Below are positions 44,053-56,592 of a stretch of 64,000 nt of DNA, one piece after another. A program made the position numbers and the translations under genes. The DNA comes from Providencia alcalifaciens (lineage in GTDB: Bacteria > Pseudomonadota > Gammaproteobacteria > Enterobacterales > Enterobacteriaceae), in the NCBI RefSeq assembly GCF_915403165.1, contig NZ_OU659204.1:372001-436000 (forward strand), read 5' to 3'. The stretch's first letter is position 1; every line of letters starts with the position of its first letter. Under the pieces are notes generated by a model that did no database searches, had not been told where the DNA came from, and was given only the letters and a program-made list of their open reading frames with translations.

Positions 44053-45426
44053 TTAGTAGAAGATACCGATAATCGCACAGTGGGCAACAAACCCAACCAT
44101 CAACGGTATGGCGGTTCGTTTCACCACATCGAACGGCTGAAGTTTCGCGCCACTGGAGACGGCAATTATCACCCCCGAAACCGGAGACATACCACGCCCC
44201 ATATGAGAAGCCTGCTGCATTGGTAGGATCATGGCAATTGGGTTAACACCCATACTGTGTGCAATTTGTGGGATTAACTCCACGAATGCTAAGAATGGTG
44301 CGTTACCTGAACCCATAATGATTGCGGCGGCTAAGGTGACTAATGCAAACACAATCGCCATCGCAAATGGTGGTAAACCGACGGATTCTGCACCAAGGAT
44401 TAATTGGTCGATGGCACCACTGACTTTGATCCCGTGAGCAAACACACCCGCAGCGACTAACAGCCCGACTACGTTACTAAACGCATGCCCCATCCCATTT
44501 AAGAAGGTTTGGAACCCATTGCACACTTGCTTGAAGTTACGCACTCGCACGGTTTCCAGCACCATACAAATCGCCATAGCAATCAGTACGATGGTCACAA
44601 CGTCGAGGTGAATTCCCTCAAAAAACAGGTTGGAAGAGCCGACCGCCATAATGATGGGCAGCATCGGTAAAATCGCATAATAACCCGGAACCGATTTAGC
44701 GACTTTTTCCTTATCATGAGATTGAACGGCTTTACCGATTTCAGGTACGAAACCCTGTTTACGGTCACAATGACGTTGCCAGAAAATATGGGTGATACCG
44801 ACCACCAGCACAGTGGCTAATGCCGCAGGCCCTTGGTAGTAAAGCACGTATTCAACCACGGACATATCAACGGCTTTCGCACCACGGATAGCATCAATCG
44901 CGGTTGGTGTATAAGCAACCCCAAGGGATGTTGCGATAACCCCAGCAGCAGACGCAGGGGAGAGCCCTAAACCAATCATAATTGGGAACATCGTACCCAT
45001 TAACAGCACCGCTAAGCCTGTCGCTGACGGAATAGCTAACTGTAAGATGCTCGCTAACAAGAATGAGAAAAATAGCAGCACATAAGGTGAGCGCATATTT
45101 TTCAGCGGTTTAGTGGCAACACGAACAACGGCTTCGTTCGCACCAATATGATCCATGTAGTGTGCAAATCCCATCAGCGCCATAATCATCAGACCAAGAT
45201 CTGCGGCACGGCTACTAAATAGGTCACGCATCACTTCGAATGGGTCAAGCCAAGTGATACCGGTGGTTGCTACGCTTTTTGGTAGAATTGGACCCCAGCC
45301 AAGAGCGAGGGTACAGATCATCAAGACTAAACCTGCAATTAACAAGACAGGTTCAGCTTTGTAGCCTTTCAAAATAAAGCGAGCAACCAAAACAACGACA
45401 ATCAGAACCGTTAGAATTGGGATCAT
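44053..45426 (-). CDS. dcuC: DcuC family C4-dicarboxylate transporter
   Basis: A 457-aa inner-membrane carrier with about 11-12 hydrophobic segments. Family features include LMIMALMGFAHYMDHIGANEAVVRVATKPL, a duplicated ATGL/GSGNAPF type loop (IMGSGNAPFLAFVELIPQIAHSMGVNP) and SPVSGVIIAV near the C-terminus. DcuC members exchange or export succinate, fumarate, malate or aspartate in anaerobic growth. The start overlaps the pepT stop by 4 bases (ATGA), so the carrier and the peptidase are translationally coupled. It may be a paralogue of classical DcuC; exact substrate is inferred. Confidence 0.85.
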   Translation of the reverse strand: MIPILTVLIVVVLVARFILKGYKAEPVLLIAGLVLMICTLALGWGPILPKSVATTGITWLDPFEVMRDLFSSRAADLGLMIMALMGFAHYMDHIGANEAVVRVATKPLKNMRSPYVLLFFSFLLASILQLAIPSATGLAVLLMGTMFPIMIGLGLSPASAAGVIATSLGVAYTPTAIDAIRGAKAVDMSVVEYVLYYQGPAALATVLVVGITHIFWQRHCDRKQGFVPEIGKAVQSHDKEKVAKSVPGYYAILPMLPIIMAVGSSNLFFEGIHLDVVTIVLIAMAICMVLETVRVRNFKQVCNGFQTFLNGMGHAFSNVVGLLVAAGVFAHGIKVSGAIDQLILGAESVGLPPFAMAIVFALVTLAAAIIMGSGNAPFLAFVELIPQIAHSMGVNPIAMILPMQQASHMGRGMSPVSGVIIAVSSGAKLQPFDVVKRTAIPLMVGFVAHCAIIGIFY

Positions 45427-46676
45427 GCATTAGCTCCTGGCTTGAAACGCTCTGCGGTGATTTGCACTACTTGCTTCAGAACATCACTTGCGGCATACAG
45501 GGATTTCACAGGTAGATATTCATAAATCGAGTGGAAGTTATGAGCACCCGTGAAAATGTTCGGGCAAGGAAGTCCGTTTTGTGAAAGAGCCGCACCATCA
45601 TAGCCTCCACGCATTGGGATAACTTTTGGTGTGATCCCACAAGCTTCATAAGCTGCGTGAGCAATATCGATTGGATAACGGTTTTCACCTTGTAGGCTGT
45701 TGTACACGTTTGAGTAACGGTCAGCTAAGGTACAGGTTACGCTTTCTGGTCCCCACAGGTCTTCACAGTGACCCGCTAATTTTTTCAGGAATGCCATACG
45801 AGTGCGGTAGCCCTCTTCGGTAAAGTCACGCACATCCATTTTCAGGACAGTGCGAGCACTGTTACCGGACATCTGCTTAACCCAGTAATAACCTTCACGG
45901 TTTTCGGTATATTCAGGCGCTTCGCCGCCCGGCAGCATCGCGATAAATTTCTGTGCCATTAGCAGGGAGTTTACCAGTTTGCCTTTCGCGGACATTGGGT
46001 GAGCTGATTTACCTGTAAAGACGATTTCCACATCCCCCGCGTTCCAGTTTTCATACACCAACTCGCCAATACCGCAGCAGTCTAAGGTGTAGGCAAAATC
46101 AGCACCAAACTCTTTCACATCAAATACTTTTGCACCGCGCAGACCTTGTTCTTCATCAGGAACGAAGCCCACTTTGATGTCCCCGTGTTTGATATCTGGG
46201 TTTTGTTTAAAGTACTGCAACATATCCATAATCGAGGCGATAGCTGCTTTATCATCGGCACCTAATAGGCTGGTACCGTCGGTGACAATGATGTCATCAC
46301 CAAGGTAGTTTTCTAATTCTGGGAACTCACTTTTACGTAGGTAAATGTTGAGTTCTTTATTCATGCAAATATCTTCGCCGTTATAAGGCAAAATTTGTGC
46401 TTTGGTGTCGTTAGTCTGCTCTGCGCTAGTATCTAAGTGACCAAAGAATGCCACCGTTGGCACTTGATAATCGAGGTTAGAAGGCAGCGTTGCGGTAACG
46501 ATGGCCGTATCACGCAGTTTGATGTCCTGTAAGCCTAAGCCTTCTAACTCTTGAACTAATTGTTTGGCAAGAACGCGCTGGCCTTCTGATGATGGCATGA
46601 TGCCCGCTGCGCCTTTTTCCCTATTCGTGGTGGTGTTAATTTTTGTATAAGAAATAAAACGGTCAACAATATTCAT
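45423..46676 (-). CDS. pepT: Peptidase T-like tripeptidase (M20B)
   Basis: A 417-aa zinc aminotripeptidase. The start at 46676 (MNIVDRFISYTKINTTTN) is chosen because GGAG lies about ten bases upstream; a Met three codons earlier is too close to it. The metal and catalytic residues are visible: HLDTSAE, GADDKAA, PDEEQGL with the catalytic Glu, and the late His in FTGAHNFHS. Divergent from E. coli PepT but the same architecture, with the M20 dimerisation domain in the middle. The first gene of a two-gene unit with dcuC. E. coli pepT is FNR-controlled, but I found no correct FNR site here. Confidence 0.88.
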   Translation of the reverse strand: MNIVDRFISYTKINTTTNREKGAAGIMPSSEGQRVLAKQLVQELEGLGLQDIKLRDTAIVTATLPSNLDYQVPTVAFFGHLDTSAEQTNDTKAQILPYNGEDICMNKELNIYLRKSEFPELENYLGDDIIVTDGTSLLGADDKAAIASIMDMLQYFKQNPDIKHGDIKVGFVPDEEQGLRGAKVFDVKEFGADFAYTLDCCGIGELVYENWNAGDVEIVFTGKSAHPMSAKGKLVNSLLMAQKFIAMLPGGEAPEYTENREGYYWVKQMSGNSARTVLKMDVRDFTEEGYRTRMAFLKKLAGHCEDLWGPESVTCTLADRYSNVYNSLQGENRYPIDIAHAAYEACGITPKVIPMRGGYDGAALSQNGLPCPNIFTGAHNFHSIYEYLPVKSLYAASDVLKQVVQITAERFKPGANA

Positions 46677-47202
46677 TATTCTCATTCTCCAGCATCATGG
46701 TGATGCATTATTTTTATACTTTCATTATTGCAATGAAGATAAACGCTACTTCGTTGCAATATTCTTTTATCATGAATAACGATAAAATAAATATCTGACC
46801 AGTTATTTTTTTGACTAAAGACACAGAGTGATTAAAAAAGAAGAATAGAAGTAGCAATATTTAATTATTGAATTAGAATGTTTATCACAAAATACTCAGC
46901 GGTAAAGTATATCAATCTTATTGATAAGTAATGGCTATTTTTATTTCCATGCCATCTATTATATTTAATTCTAGATATTCATCTTTCCTAACTTAAATTG
47001 TTATTTAACGAAGATAATAAAAATTTAAAATTCAGTTATATTATGGTCATAATTTCATTGTAGTTTAAAAAACCATTAAAATAATTTTTAAATATTATTA
47101 ATATTTTAATTTAATCGGATTAATGAATCATTGTTTCAGTTTTTGTGATCTGACTAATATAATTATTTAAAAATTAAACGTCGTATTTTCCAAGTTCCAT
47201 TT
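46677..47202. other. A+T-rich intergenic region between pepT and thiH
   Basis: About 525 bp, very A+T-rich. It should contain the pepT-dcuC promoter. I see a 7-bp-arm palindrome (TATCAAT CTT ATTGATA, 46910-46926), of opposite polarity to an FNR site, and no gene or RNA. Confidence 0.5.
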
Positions 47203-47234
47203 AATGGGAAATATTCTCTTCAATATTTCCCATT
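47203..47234 (-). terminator. 13-bp inverted repeat after thiH
   Basis: AATGGGAAATATT (47203-47215) pairs perfectly with 47222-47234 around a 6-base loop, 14 bp after the thiH stop. There is no T run after it on the minus strand, so it may be a stability hairpin or a Rho-independent-like end of the thi operon. Confidence 0.6.
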
Positions 47235-47247
47235 GAAAAATGAACCA

Positions 47248-48369
47248 TTAACGTCCTAAGTAGCCATCCCAATCTTTCCAAACAGGTTGTAACCCGGCTT
47301 GTACTAAAGCATGGGCGACTTGCGCTGCACTGCGGTTATCGTGGGGCGAGAATTGCTCTAACTCGGTTTTCGAATCCGCATAGCCTCCTGGCTGAGTTTT
47401 AGAGCCAGCACTGACGCTGTTAATCGCCAGTGGTACCACATGATCCCGAAAATAAGGGGATTCTCGGGTGGACAGCGACAATTCCACTGTAGGAGCAAGC
47501 AAGCGAAAGGCACAAATTAGCTGAACAAGCTCCGCATCCCCCATCAGCGAGGCGGGTTCGATTCCTCCCGCGCAAGGACGTAAGCGTGGAAATGAAATAG
47601 AATAGCGGCTCTGCCAATAGTGTTGCTGCATATACAGAAGATGCTCTGCCACCATGTAACAATCCGTTCGCCAGCTACTGGAAAGCCCAATTAATGCCCC
47701 CAATCCAATTTTATCAACACCTGCTTGACCAAGGCGCTCTGGCGTTGCTAATCGCCAATGAAAATCCTGTTTTTTGCCTTTTAAATGATGAAGTTGATAA
47801 GTTGGCTCATGGTAGGTTTCTTGGTATACCATCACGCCATCTAATCCTAAGGTTTTCAGCTCGCGGTACTCTTCGGTTGATAAAGGCTGAACCTCCATCA
47901 TAAGAGAACTGAAATAGGAGCGGATCACTGGGATATGGCGGCGAAAATAGTCCATTCCGACTTTGGTTTGATGTTCACCCGTTACCAAGAGCAAACTGTC
48001 AAAACCAATTTGGCGGATGGTTTCACATTCACGGACAATCTCTGCATCGTCGAGGGTTTTTCGCTTAATACGGTTGCTCATCGAAAATCCGCAATAGGTA
48101 CAGTCATTGGCACATAAGTTGGAAAGGTACAGAGGAACATAAAACCCAACAGTATGACCAAAGCGCTGACGTGTTAAGCGCTGTGCCTTTTGCGCCATTG
48201 GCTCGATATAATGCCGCGCAGCAGGGGAAAGCAGCGCCATAAAATCATCGAGAGTCAACGTGTCACTCTGTAATGCTTGCTCCACATCTGCGGCGGTTTT
48301 GCTGTTGATCTGTAATGTAAGGTTGTCCCAATCTAACTGTTCCCAACGTTCCCGAAAGCTTTCAATCAT
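47248..48369 (-). CDS. thiH: 2-iminoacetate synthase ThiH (radical SAM)
   Basis: A 373-aa iron-sulfur enzyme that cleaves tyrosine to dehydroglycine for the thiazole of thiamine, with p-cresol as by-product. The radical SAM cluster motif [10 protein letters not shown] is near residue 85. It overlaps thiG by 4 bases and is the last gene of thiCEFSGH. The presence of ThiH rather than ThiO fits an anaerobe-capable enterobacterium. Confidence 0.97.
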   Translation of the reverse strand: MIESFRERWEQLDWDNLTLQINSKTAADVEQALQSDTLTLDDFMALLSPAARHYIEPMAQKAQRLTRQRFGHTVGFYVPLYLSNLCANDCTYCGFSMSNRIKRKTLDDAEIVRECETIRQIGFDSLLLVTGEHQTKVGMDYFRRHIPVIRSYFSSLMMEVQPLSTEEYRELKTLGLDGVMVYQETYHEPTYQLHHLKGKKQDFHWRLATPERLGQAGVDKIGLGALIGLSSSWRTDCYMVAEHLLYMQQHYWQSRYSISFPRLRPCAGGIEPASLMGDAELVQLICAFRLLAPTVELSLSTRESPYFRDHVVPLAINSVSAGSKTQPGGYADSKTELEQFSPHDNRSAAQVAHALVQAGLQPVWKDWDGYLGR

Positions 48370-49136
48370 TGCAGCGCCTCCAAAAATTGAGTCAGAGGGC
48401 TAGATGCCTCTGCTCGCTGTTTGGGTGCCGCAAGGCCGCTTTGACGAGCGAGTTGTGCCGCTTCAACCGCCATTTTAAAGGCTTGCGCCATTAATACGGG
48501 CTGTTTAGCGACGGCAATGGCGGTATTGACTAGCACCGCATCGGCACCCATCTCAATGGCTTCGGCGGCGTGGCTAGGCGCACCAATTCCAGCATCTACC
48601 ACCACCGGCACATTGGCTTGTTCGATGATGATTTGCAGCATCTCCTTGGTGACTAAACCTTTATTGGTACCGATAGGTGCGCCCAGAGGCATCACCGCCG
48701 CGCAGCCCACTTCTTCTAGTCGCTTACACAAAACAGGATCTGCGCTGCAATAAGGCAATACCACAAATCCTTCTTTGACGAGTTGCTCTGCCGCGAGTAA
48801 CGTTTCGATAGGGTCTGGTAATAAGTAACGGACATCAGGATGAATTTCGAGTTTTACCCAATGAGTGCCGAGGGCTTCACGAGCGAGACGTGCGGCGAAA
48901 ATAGCTTCTTGGGCATTCTTAGCCCCGGAAGTGTTGGGAAGCAATTTCACCCCCAGCTCTTGAAGTGGCTGCAAAATACCATCATCTTGCCCACGTAAAT
49001 TAACGCGCTTCATCGCCATGGTCACCAGCTGGCTGCCCGAGGCTTGGATGGCTTGCTGCATTAATGTTGGATTGGCAAACTTGCCTGTTCCTGTAAATAA
49101 ACGTGACTGAAAAGTGACATCAGCAATTTTTAACAT
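48366..49136 (-). CDS. thiG: Thiazole synthase ThiG
   Basis: A 256-aa TIM-barrel enzyme that joins dehydroglycine, DXP and ThiS-thiocarboxylate to make the thiazole phosphate. The Schiff-base Lys is in [11 protein letters not shown]; phosphate-binding [28 protein letters not shown] is at the C-terminal end. The start lies 2 bases from the thiS stop. Confidence 0.97.
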   Translation of the reverse strand: MLKIADVTFQSRLFTGTGKFANPTLMQQAIQASGSQLVTMAMKRVNLRGQDDGILQPLQELGVKLLPNTSGAKNAQEAIFAARLAREALGTHWVKLEIHPDVRYLLPDPIETLLAAEQLVKEGFVVLPYCSADPVLCKRLEEVGCAAVMPLGAPIGTNKGLVTKEMLQIIIEQANVPVVVDAGIGAPSHAAEAIEMGADAVLVNTAIAVAKQPVLMAQAFKMAVEAAQLARQSGLAAPKQRAEASSPLTQFLEALQ

Positions 49137-49138
49137 TA

Positions 49139-49339
49139 TTAACCCCCTGCGATAGCTTGAAACAGCAGAATGTTGTCTTGTTCATTCAGAAAATGGCTCT
49201 CCCACTGGCTTTTGGGAATGATCACCTGATTGATAGCCAGTGCTGAGCCGGATGTACTTTGCCCGAGTTGCGTTAATAGCTGGTGGACGGTAATGGGCGG
49301 TTCAAGCTCCATCGGCTGGTCATTGATTATGATATGCAT
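49139..49339 (-). CDS. thiS: Sulfur carrier protein ThiS
   Basis: A 66-aa ubiquitin-fold carrier ending in the obligatory GG, which is adenylated by ThiF and then holds a thiocarboxylate. The ATG at 49339 ([16 protein letters not shown]) is chosen; the frame is open 19 codons further upstream inside thiF. Overlaps thiF by about 13 bases. Confidence 0.96.
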   Translation of the reverse strand: MHIIINDQPMELEPPITVHQLLTQLGQSTSGSALAINQVIIPKSQWESHFLNEQDNILLFQAIAGG

Positions 49340-50074
49340 GTGGCCTCTCGGCAGACGGGGCACTGTTTTGACCGGGTCAGCTGCAAGGTATTCCATTGCT
49401 GCTGCTTTCCATCAAACAGGCGTAGTTTTCCACTTAACGGGGAGGGTAATCCCACCAGCAATTTGATGGCTTCTAATGCTTGTAAAGTACCAATCACACC
49501 CACCACAGGGCCTAAAACCCCCGCCGTACGGCAGTTACGTTGAGGCTCTTCTTGGTCGGGATACAAACAGGCGTAGCAGCCCGATTGAAAAGGCGGCTCC
49601 AGAACCATCAGTTGCCCGCCAAAGCCAACGGCACTGCCGCTGATGAGCGGGGTATTGCTAAGGACGCATGCGGCATTGACTGCATGGCGAGTGGCCATGT
49701 TGTCACAGCAATCAAGCACCAAATCCACCTGTTCCACTAAGGGAAGCAAACTGTCAGCATCAAGCTTTTGTTGGAAAATGCGCGTCTGAGTATGGGGATT
49801 AAGCTGCTTTAAACGCGCTGCGGCTAGCTGCGCTTTTGACTGGTTAATATCCTGCGTGTCATACAGTACTTGGCGCTGCAAGTTAGACACATGCAGGTCA
49901 TCATGATCCGCTATCCATAATTCACCGACACCCGCCCCTGCTAGATACAAACTTGCAGGGGAGCCCAGCCCACCTAAACCGACAATCAGTACCTTGCTCT
50001 GTTTGAGTTTTTGTTGCCCTTCAGGGCTGACATCCTCAAGCAGCAATTGGCGGCTATAACGCATAAATTCGAGA

Positions 50075-50085
<11 letters not shown>
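49327..50085 (-). CDS. thiF: ThiS adenylyltransferase ThiF
   Basis: A 252-aa E1-like enzyme. It has the ATP-binding [19 protein letters not shown], a CCDN motif with the conserved Asp, and zinc Cys pairs (CYACLYPD and CPVCRE). It activates the ThiS C-terminus for sulfur transfer. Start is 11 bases inside the thiE end. Confidence 0.97.
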
Positions 50086-52736
<2,651 letters not shown>

Positions 52737-52877
52737 TCACAGGCTATACGGCGTAAATCGCCAATAGCGGGTTTATCGAAAGAAAGTTGCTTGTCTGGAG
52801 TTCGGAGGAGTAATGGTGTGGCGTTGCGGCTAGTTTTTCGCCAAGAAATGAGCGAAAATTGCGCTGAAGATTACTCT

Positions 52878-52972
52878 TGTTCCCTTCGCGGGTATTAACC
52901 CGATCAGGTTCCGCGGATCCCGAATTAACGGTCTCAGCCTGATGCAAATGCATACTAGGCACTCCGACAAGA
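52878..52972 (-). promoter_or_regulatory. TPP riboswitch upstream of thiC
   Basis: On the minus strand the leader contains GTCGGAGTGCC, then GGCTGAGACCG, then GGAACCTGATCGGGTTAAT followed by ACCCGCGAAGGGAAC: the complete Thi-box with CUGAGA and the CCUGAUC pyrimidine-sensing core. When TPP is bound it is expected to shut off thiC expression. About 160 nt separate it from the thiC start, room for the expression platform. Confidence 0.96.
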
Positions 52973-52996
52973 GCATTCAGTATAAAGTTTCCCCGT

Positions 52997-53110
52997 CATT
53001 CTTCAAGCGATAAGTGCGTTGGCTTCTCTCGGCCACCCTAGTCACATACTTGTGTATGCTCCTAGGGATATCCTCGCTTGCCGCCTTCTTCTCACTCGAA
53101 TAATTTAGGG
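52997..53110. repeat. Imperfect palindromic intergenic repeat, copy 1
   Basis: A roughly 110-bp element between thiC and the HAD gene. Its centre reads CCCTAG...CTAGGG (53036-53041 with 53062-53067) enclosing TCACATACTTGTGTATGCTC, and it ends CTCACTCGAATAATTTA. A second, diverged copy in the same orientation is at 63333-63446. Similar 'cacatac..gtatg' palindromes are common non-autonomous elements in enterobacterial intergenic DNA, from memory; no transposase is present. Confidence 0.8.
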
Positions 53111-53169
53111 GAAATCAGTGTATTGGGTAAAAATTTAAAAAATAGGAATTAATAATTAAAAATGGGGTT

Positions 53170-53847
53170 TTACAAACTCCACGAATATTGCGGCCAGTGA
53201 TTTTCGTTGGCGGCTTGGAGAAGACGCGGGTCGCCGTTGACGATAAATGTCTCATCGGCGAAATGGCACATTGGTAGGTCATTGGCGGAATCGGTGTAGA
53301 AATAAATATACGCATCAGTGATTGGCTGGTGGGCGATCCACTGGGTTAAACGCTTAACTTTACCTTCTTTAAAGGTCGGGATACCGTCAATTTCGGTGGT
53401 GTAGCAGCCATTTGAATGCTTAATATCAATGCCCATCGTGACATCAGCACCGAGGCGATCCGCTACCTTCTTCACAATAAAAGAGACCGTTGCTGAGATC
53501 ACAATGATCGGGATCCCTTGCGATCGATATGAGGCAACGGTACTTAATGCGTTAGGGTAAATGCGTGGAATGATAATGGTATCCACAAAATCATCTAACC
53601 ACTCATCGACTTGCTCAGTTTTAAAGCCGTCAAGGGTCTGCAAACTAAACTTTAAGTAAGTCACCATATCCAAATTGCCCGCATTGTATTGCGCCATCAT
53701 CTCTTTATCGGCTTCGACAAAACGCGGGTCGGTAATGATCTTTTTATCCCACAGATATTGCGTCCAAAGTACGCTGCTATCGCCACGGATCAGGGTGTCA
53801 TCGAGATCAAAAATCGCTAATTTGGTTTGTGTAGATAGGTTTTGCAT
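53170..53847 (-). CDS. HAD-IB family phosphatase
   Basis: A 225-aa cytoplasmic phosphatase of the SerB/HAD-IB group. Motif I is FDLDDTLIRGD (residues 13-23), motif II ISAT, motif III a Lys in TFKEGKVKRL, motif IV DSANDLPM. It has no signal peptide. It is the last gene of a six-gene operon with an ABC transporter and an alkaline-phosphatase-superfamily enzyme, 32 bp after the ATPase, so an imported phosphate ester or phosphonate is a likely substrate. AAGGAA precedes the start. Confidence 0.9.
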   Translation of the reverse strand: MQNLSTQTKLAIFDLDDTLIRGDSSVLWTQYLWDKKIITDPRFVEADKEMMAQYNAGNLDMVTYLKFSLQTLDGFKTEQVDEWLDDFVDTIIIPRIYPNALSTVASYRSQGIPIIVISATVSFIVKKVADRLGADVTMGIDIKHSNGCYTTEIDGIPTFKEGKVKRLTQWIAHQPITDAYIYFYTDSANDLPMCHFADETFIVNGDPRLLQAANENHWPQYSWSL

Positions 53848-53879
53848 GGGGTTCCTTTCGCTGGCTAGCTTATCGTTGG

Positions 53880-54896
53880 CTAGCTTAGAGCACGAATTTC
53901 ATTTTTATTAAACATTAACTCAAGGCGTGTGCCCGGCTCAAATAAACGTTCGGATGAGCGGTTGAGCAAGTCTACGGTCATATCCCCCGCAGGCGTGTTT
54001 ACGCTATAGCGAATGATATTCCCTAAAAGCTGGTGGTCAAGGATCACGGCATCCACTGGCGCTGAAATATGGTTGCCATACTGGCGTCCCATCTCACGAA
54101 CATAAATAGATTCTGGGCGAATGGCGAGGGTGCCTTGTAAATTGACGCCTAGCATCCCATTGGCTTTTTCAGCGTCCACCAGATTGTAATGCCCCATAAA
54201 TCGAGCCACAAATTCAGTGGCAGGCTGAGTATAGATATTTTCCGCGGTATCACTTTGGATAATCGAGCCTTTGTTCATTAAGAAGATGCGGTCAGACATA
54301 ATCATCGCTTCGTCTTGGTCGTGGGTGACGAAAATGGTGGTGAGCTTCAGCTCTCGCTGGATTTCACGAATTTGCTGGCGTAAGTGCTTACGAATACGGG
54401 CATCAAGGGCGGATAACGGCTCATCGAGAAGTAAAATTTGCGGCTTCATCACCAATGCACGGGCAAGGGCGACACGCTGGCGCTGACCACCCGAAAGCTG
54501 GTGCGGGTATTGGTGCTCTTTGCCTTGTAATTCCACCATCTCAATGACTTCTGCCACAGCTTTATCACACTCAGCGGCGGGCATCTTGCGCATTTTCAAC
54601 CCAAACGCGATGTTTTCAGCCACGGTCATATTTGGGAATAAGGCGTAGCTTTGAAATACCATGCCCACGCCGCGCTGTTGAGCTGGTTGTTGGGTGATAT
54701 TCTGGCGGTTGATATACAGCTCCCCGCTGTCAGGTTGCTCAAGCCCAGCGATACAGCGCAGTAAAGTGGATTTCCCACAGCCGCTTGGCCCCAGTAGAGT
54801 AATAAATTCCCCTTGCTCAATCGTAAACTGGATATCGGAGAATACTTGGTTCGGACCAAAGGATTTTGTTAGGTTTTCAGCAATAACGTAGCTCAT
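53880..54896 (-). CDS. ABC transporter ATP-binding protein
   Basis: A 338-aa importer ATPase: Walker A GPSGCGKST, signature LSGGQRQRVALARAL, Walker B ILLLDEPLSALD, and a C-terminal TOBE-type domain from about residue 245. The type is that of the Fbp/Pot/phosphonate family of importers. It overlaps permease 2 by 4 bases. Substrate is inferred only from the operon. Confidence 0.93.
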   Translation of the reverse strand: MSYVIAENLTKSFGPNQVFSDIQFTIEQGEFITLLGPSGCGKSTLLRCIAGLEQPDSGELYINRQNITQQPAQQRGVGMVFQSYALFPNMTVAENIAFGLKMRKMPAAECDKAVAEVIEMVELQGKEHQYPHQLSGGQRQRVALARALVMKPQILLLDEPLSALDARIRKHLRQQIREIQRELKLTTIFVTHDQDEAMIMSDRIFLMNKGSIIQSDTAENIYTQPATEFVARFMGHYNLVDAEKANGMLGVNLQGTLAIRPESIYVREMGRQYGNHISAPVDAVILDHQLLGNIIRYSVNTPAGDMTVDLLNRSSERLFEPGTRLELMFNKNEIRALS

Positions 54897-55708
54897 CGTT
54901 CATTTCCCTCACGATTCAAGCGCGTTGCTAACCAAGTCAGCAGCAACGTAAATAGGAAGTAAGACATCACTAGCGCAGAGGTAAAGTGTCCGCTAGTTTG
55001 ACGCATATTAAATAGATAGATCTGCAAGGTTTCGAAGCGGGTTCCCACTAAGATATTGGCGAATACGAATTCTCCCATTAAGAATGAGAAGGAAATTAGT
55101 AAGGAGACCAACAATCCTTTACGGATATTTGGCAGCACTATCATTAAAAAAGCTTTAAAGGTGCTGGCACCGAGTAAGTGAGCGGCATCCATTAAGTCAT
55201 GCAGATTGATCCCTTGAAAGCTGTTCGCCAGTGCGCGGTACATAAACGGCAATGTGATAGTGAAGTAGGTGCCAATTAAGATCCACGGAGTACCGACCAG
55301 CATAAATGGCTCATCCGCAAAGATTTGCAGTAAACCGACTGAAGAAACCACAGGTGGGATCGCAAAGGGGAGAATAATCAATAAATCCATCAACCCTTTG
55401 AGCTTTGGAAAGCGGTAAAAAACGGCAAAAGTCATTGGCAAAATGACCAGTACGCTGATCAGTAATGTGCCAAAGCAGATCAATAATGATCGTCCAAATG
55501 CCATCAAAAAGCGCGGATCTTGCCACAGTTGCAGATACCATTTGATGGATAGGGCATCAGGCATAATCGTCGCGCCCCATGAGCTCGAAATGGAGTAAAT
55601 AAAGGTGGCGATAATTGGCAGTGCAAGGATAGCGGCAACGGTGCCGAGAACTATTTTATGAAACAGTAAACTCGGGGCTTTTGAGCGACGAATATTAGGA
55701 TTTAGCAT
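54893..55708 (-). CDS. ABC transporter permease 2
   Basis: A 271-aa inner-membrane permease with about six membrane segments and the EAA-type loop (MDAAHLLGASTFKAFLMIVLPNIRKGLL) that contacts the ATPase. It overlaps both neighbours by a few bases. Confidence 0.9.
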   Translation of the reverse strand: MLNPNIRRSKAPSLLFHKIVLGTVAAILALPIIATFIYSISSSWGATIMPDALSIKWYLQLWQDPRFLMAFGRSLLICFGTLLISVLVILPMTFAVFYRFPKLKGLMDLLIILPFAIPPVVSSVGLLQIFADEPFMLVGTPWILIGTYFTITLPFMYRALANSFQGINLHDLMDAAHLLGASTFKAFLMIVLPNIRKGLLVSLLISFSFLMGEFVFANILVGTRFETLQIYLFNMRQTSGHFTSALVMSYFLFTLLLTWLATRLNREGNER

Positions 55709-56543
55709 GGTAGCTCCGCTTTAATAGCCAGTGGTGGATGGCGGTGATAAACCCGAGGATCGCAATCAGCGCCACGGACAGCGCGGCTGCCATATTTGGC
55801 TCTAAGAACAGGTCGCCAGAGACAAGGCTGGCAATGCGGATCGTCACTAAGTTGTAGTTTCCACTGGTGAGCGCATAAGTACTGGCATAAGCGCCAACAG
55901 CATTGGCAACCAAGATAATAAATGTGCCTAACAGTGCAGGGGAAATGACTGGAATGCCCACTTTCAGCCAATAAGTTAATTTGCTGGCACCCATGGTTTT
56001 TGCCGCATCTTCCCATTCAGGTTTGAGCGCATCGAATGCAGGATAAAGCAGTAAAATACCGAGTGGGATTTGGAAGTAGATATAGAGCAGCATCAAGCCA
56101 CTGGCGCTATAAATATTAAAATCATCAATCCACCCCCACGCTTTAAGTTGTAGGGTAATTGCCCCGTTAAAACCTAAGATAATAATAAAGGCGAAAGCTA
56201 ATGGCACGCCGCTGAAGTTGCTTGCCATGGTGGTAAACGAAATCATGAAATTGCGTACTTTGCCTTGCATCTTATAAATAGAGAATGCCGTTACGCAGGC
56301 GATCAGCAAACCAACCACGCTACAAATGAGCGATAGCCATAGGGTGTTTTGAAACGCTTGCAGATAGAAATCGTTGGTGAAGATCTCGACGTAATTCTCA
56401 AAAGACCACGCTTCTTCGTAGACAAAACTGTTGAAGAGCACCCATATCATCGGGGCGATTTGAAACAGGCAAAACAGCACAATAAACGGCACGATTAACA
56501 GTGCGGCGCGCCAGTGAAAACGCACAAATGGTTTTTTAGTCAT
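55695..56543 (-). CDS. ABC transporter permease 1
   Basis: A 282-aa permease with about six membrane segments and an EAA loop (EDAAKTMGASKLTYWLKVGIPVISPALL). The start at 56543 is used because GGAGGG lies just upstream and it gives MTKKPFVRFHWR; the frame remains open 45 codons further upstream into the phosphatase gene. Confidence 0.9.
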   Translation of the reverse strand: MTKKPFVRFHWRAALLIVPFIVLFCLFQIAPMIWVLFNSFVYEEAWSFENYVEIFTNDFYLQAFQNTLWLSLICSVVGLLIACVTAFSIYKMQGKVRNFMISFTTMASNFSGVPLAFAFIIILGFNGAITLQLKAWGWIDDFNIYSASGLMLLYIYFQIPLGILLLYPAFDALKPEWEDAAKTMGASKLTYWLKVGIPVISPALLGTFIILVANAVGAYASTYALTSGNYNLVTIRIASLVSGDLFLEPNMAAALSVALIAILGFITAIHHWLLKRSYHAKS

Positions 56544-56592
56544 TATGGTGCCCTCCGTTTTTGGATGGGGCTGTGCGCAGTCGGCGGGAATG

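Noticed and set aside
46910..46926. Possible FNR site upstream of pepT
   Set aside because: The half sites are in the wrong polarity (ATCAA first, then TTGAT) and spacing is not that of FNR.
47555..47566. GGTTCGATTCC, like the T-loop of a tRNA
   Set aside because: It lies inside thiH in a conserved coding stretch (CAGGIEPAS) and no acceptor stem or anticodon arm surrounds it.
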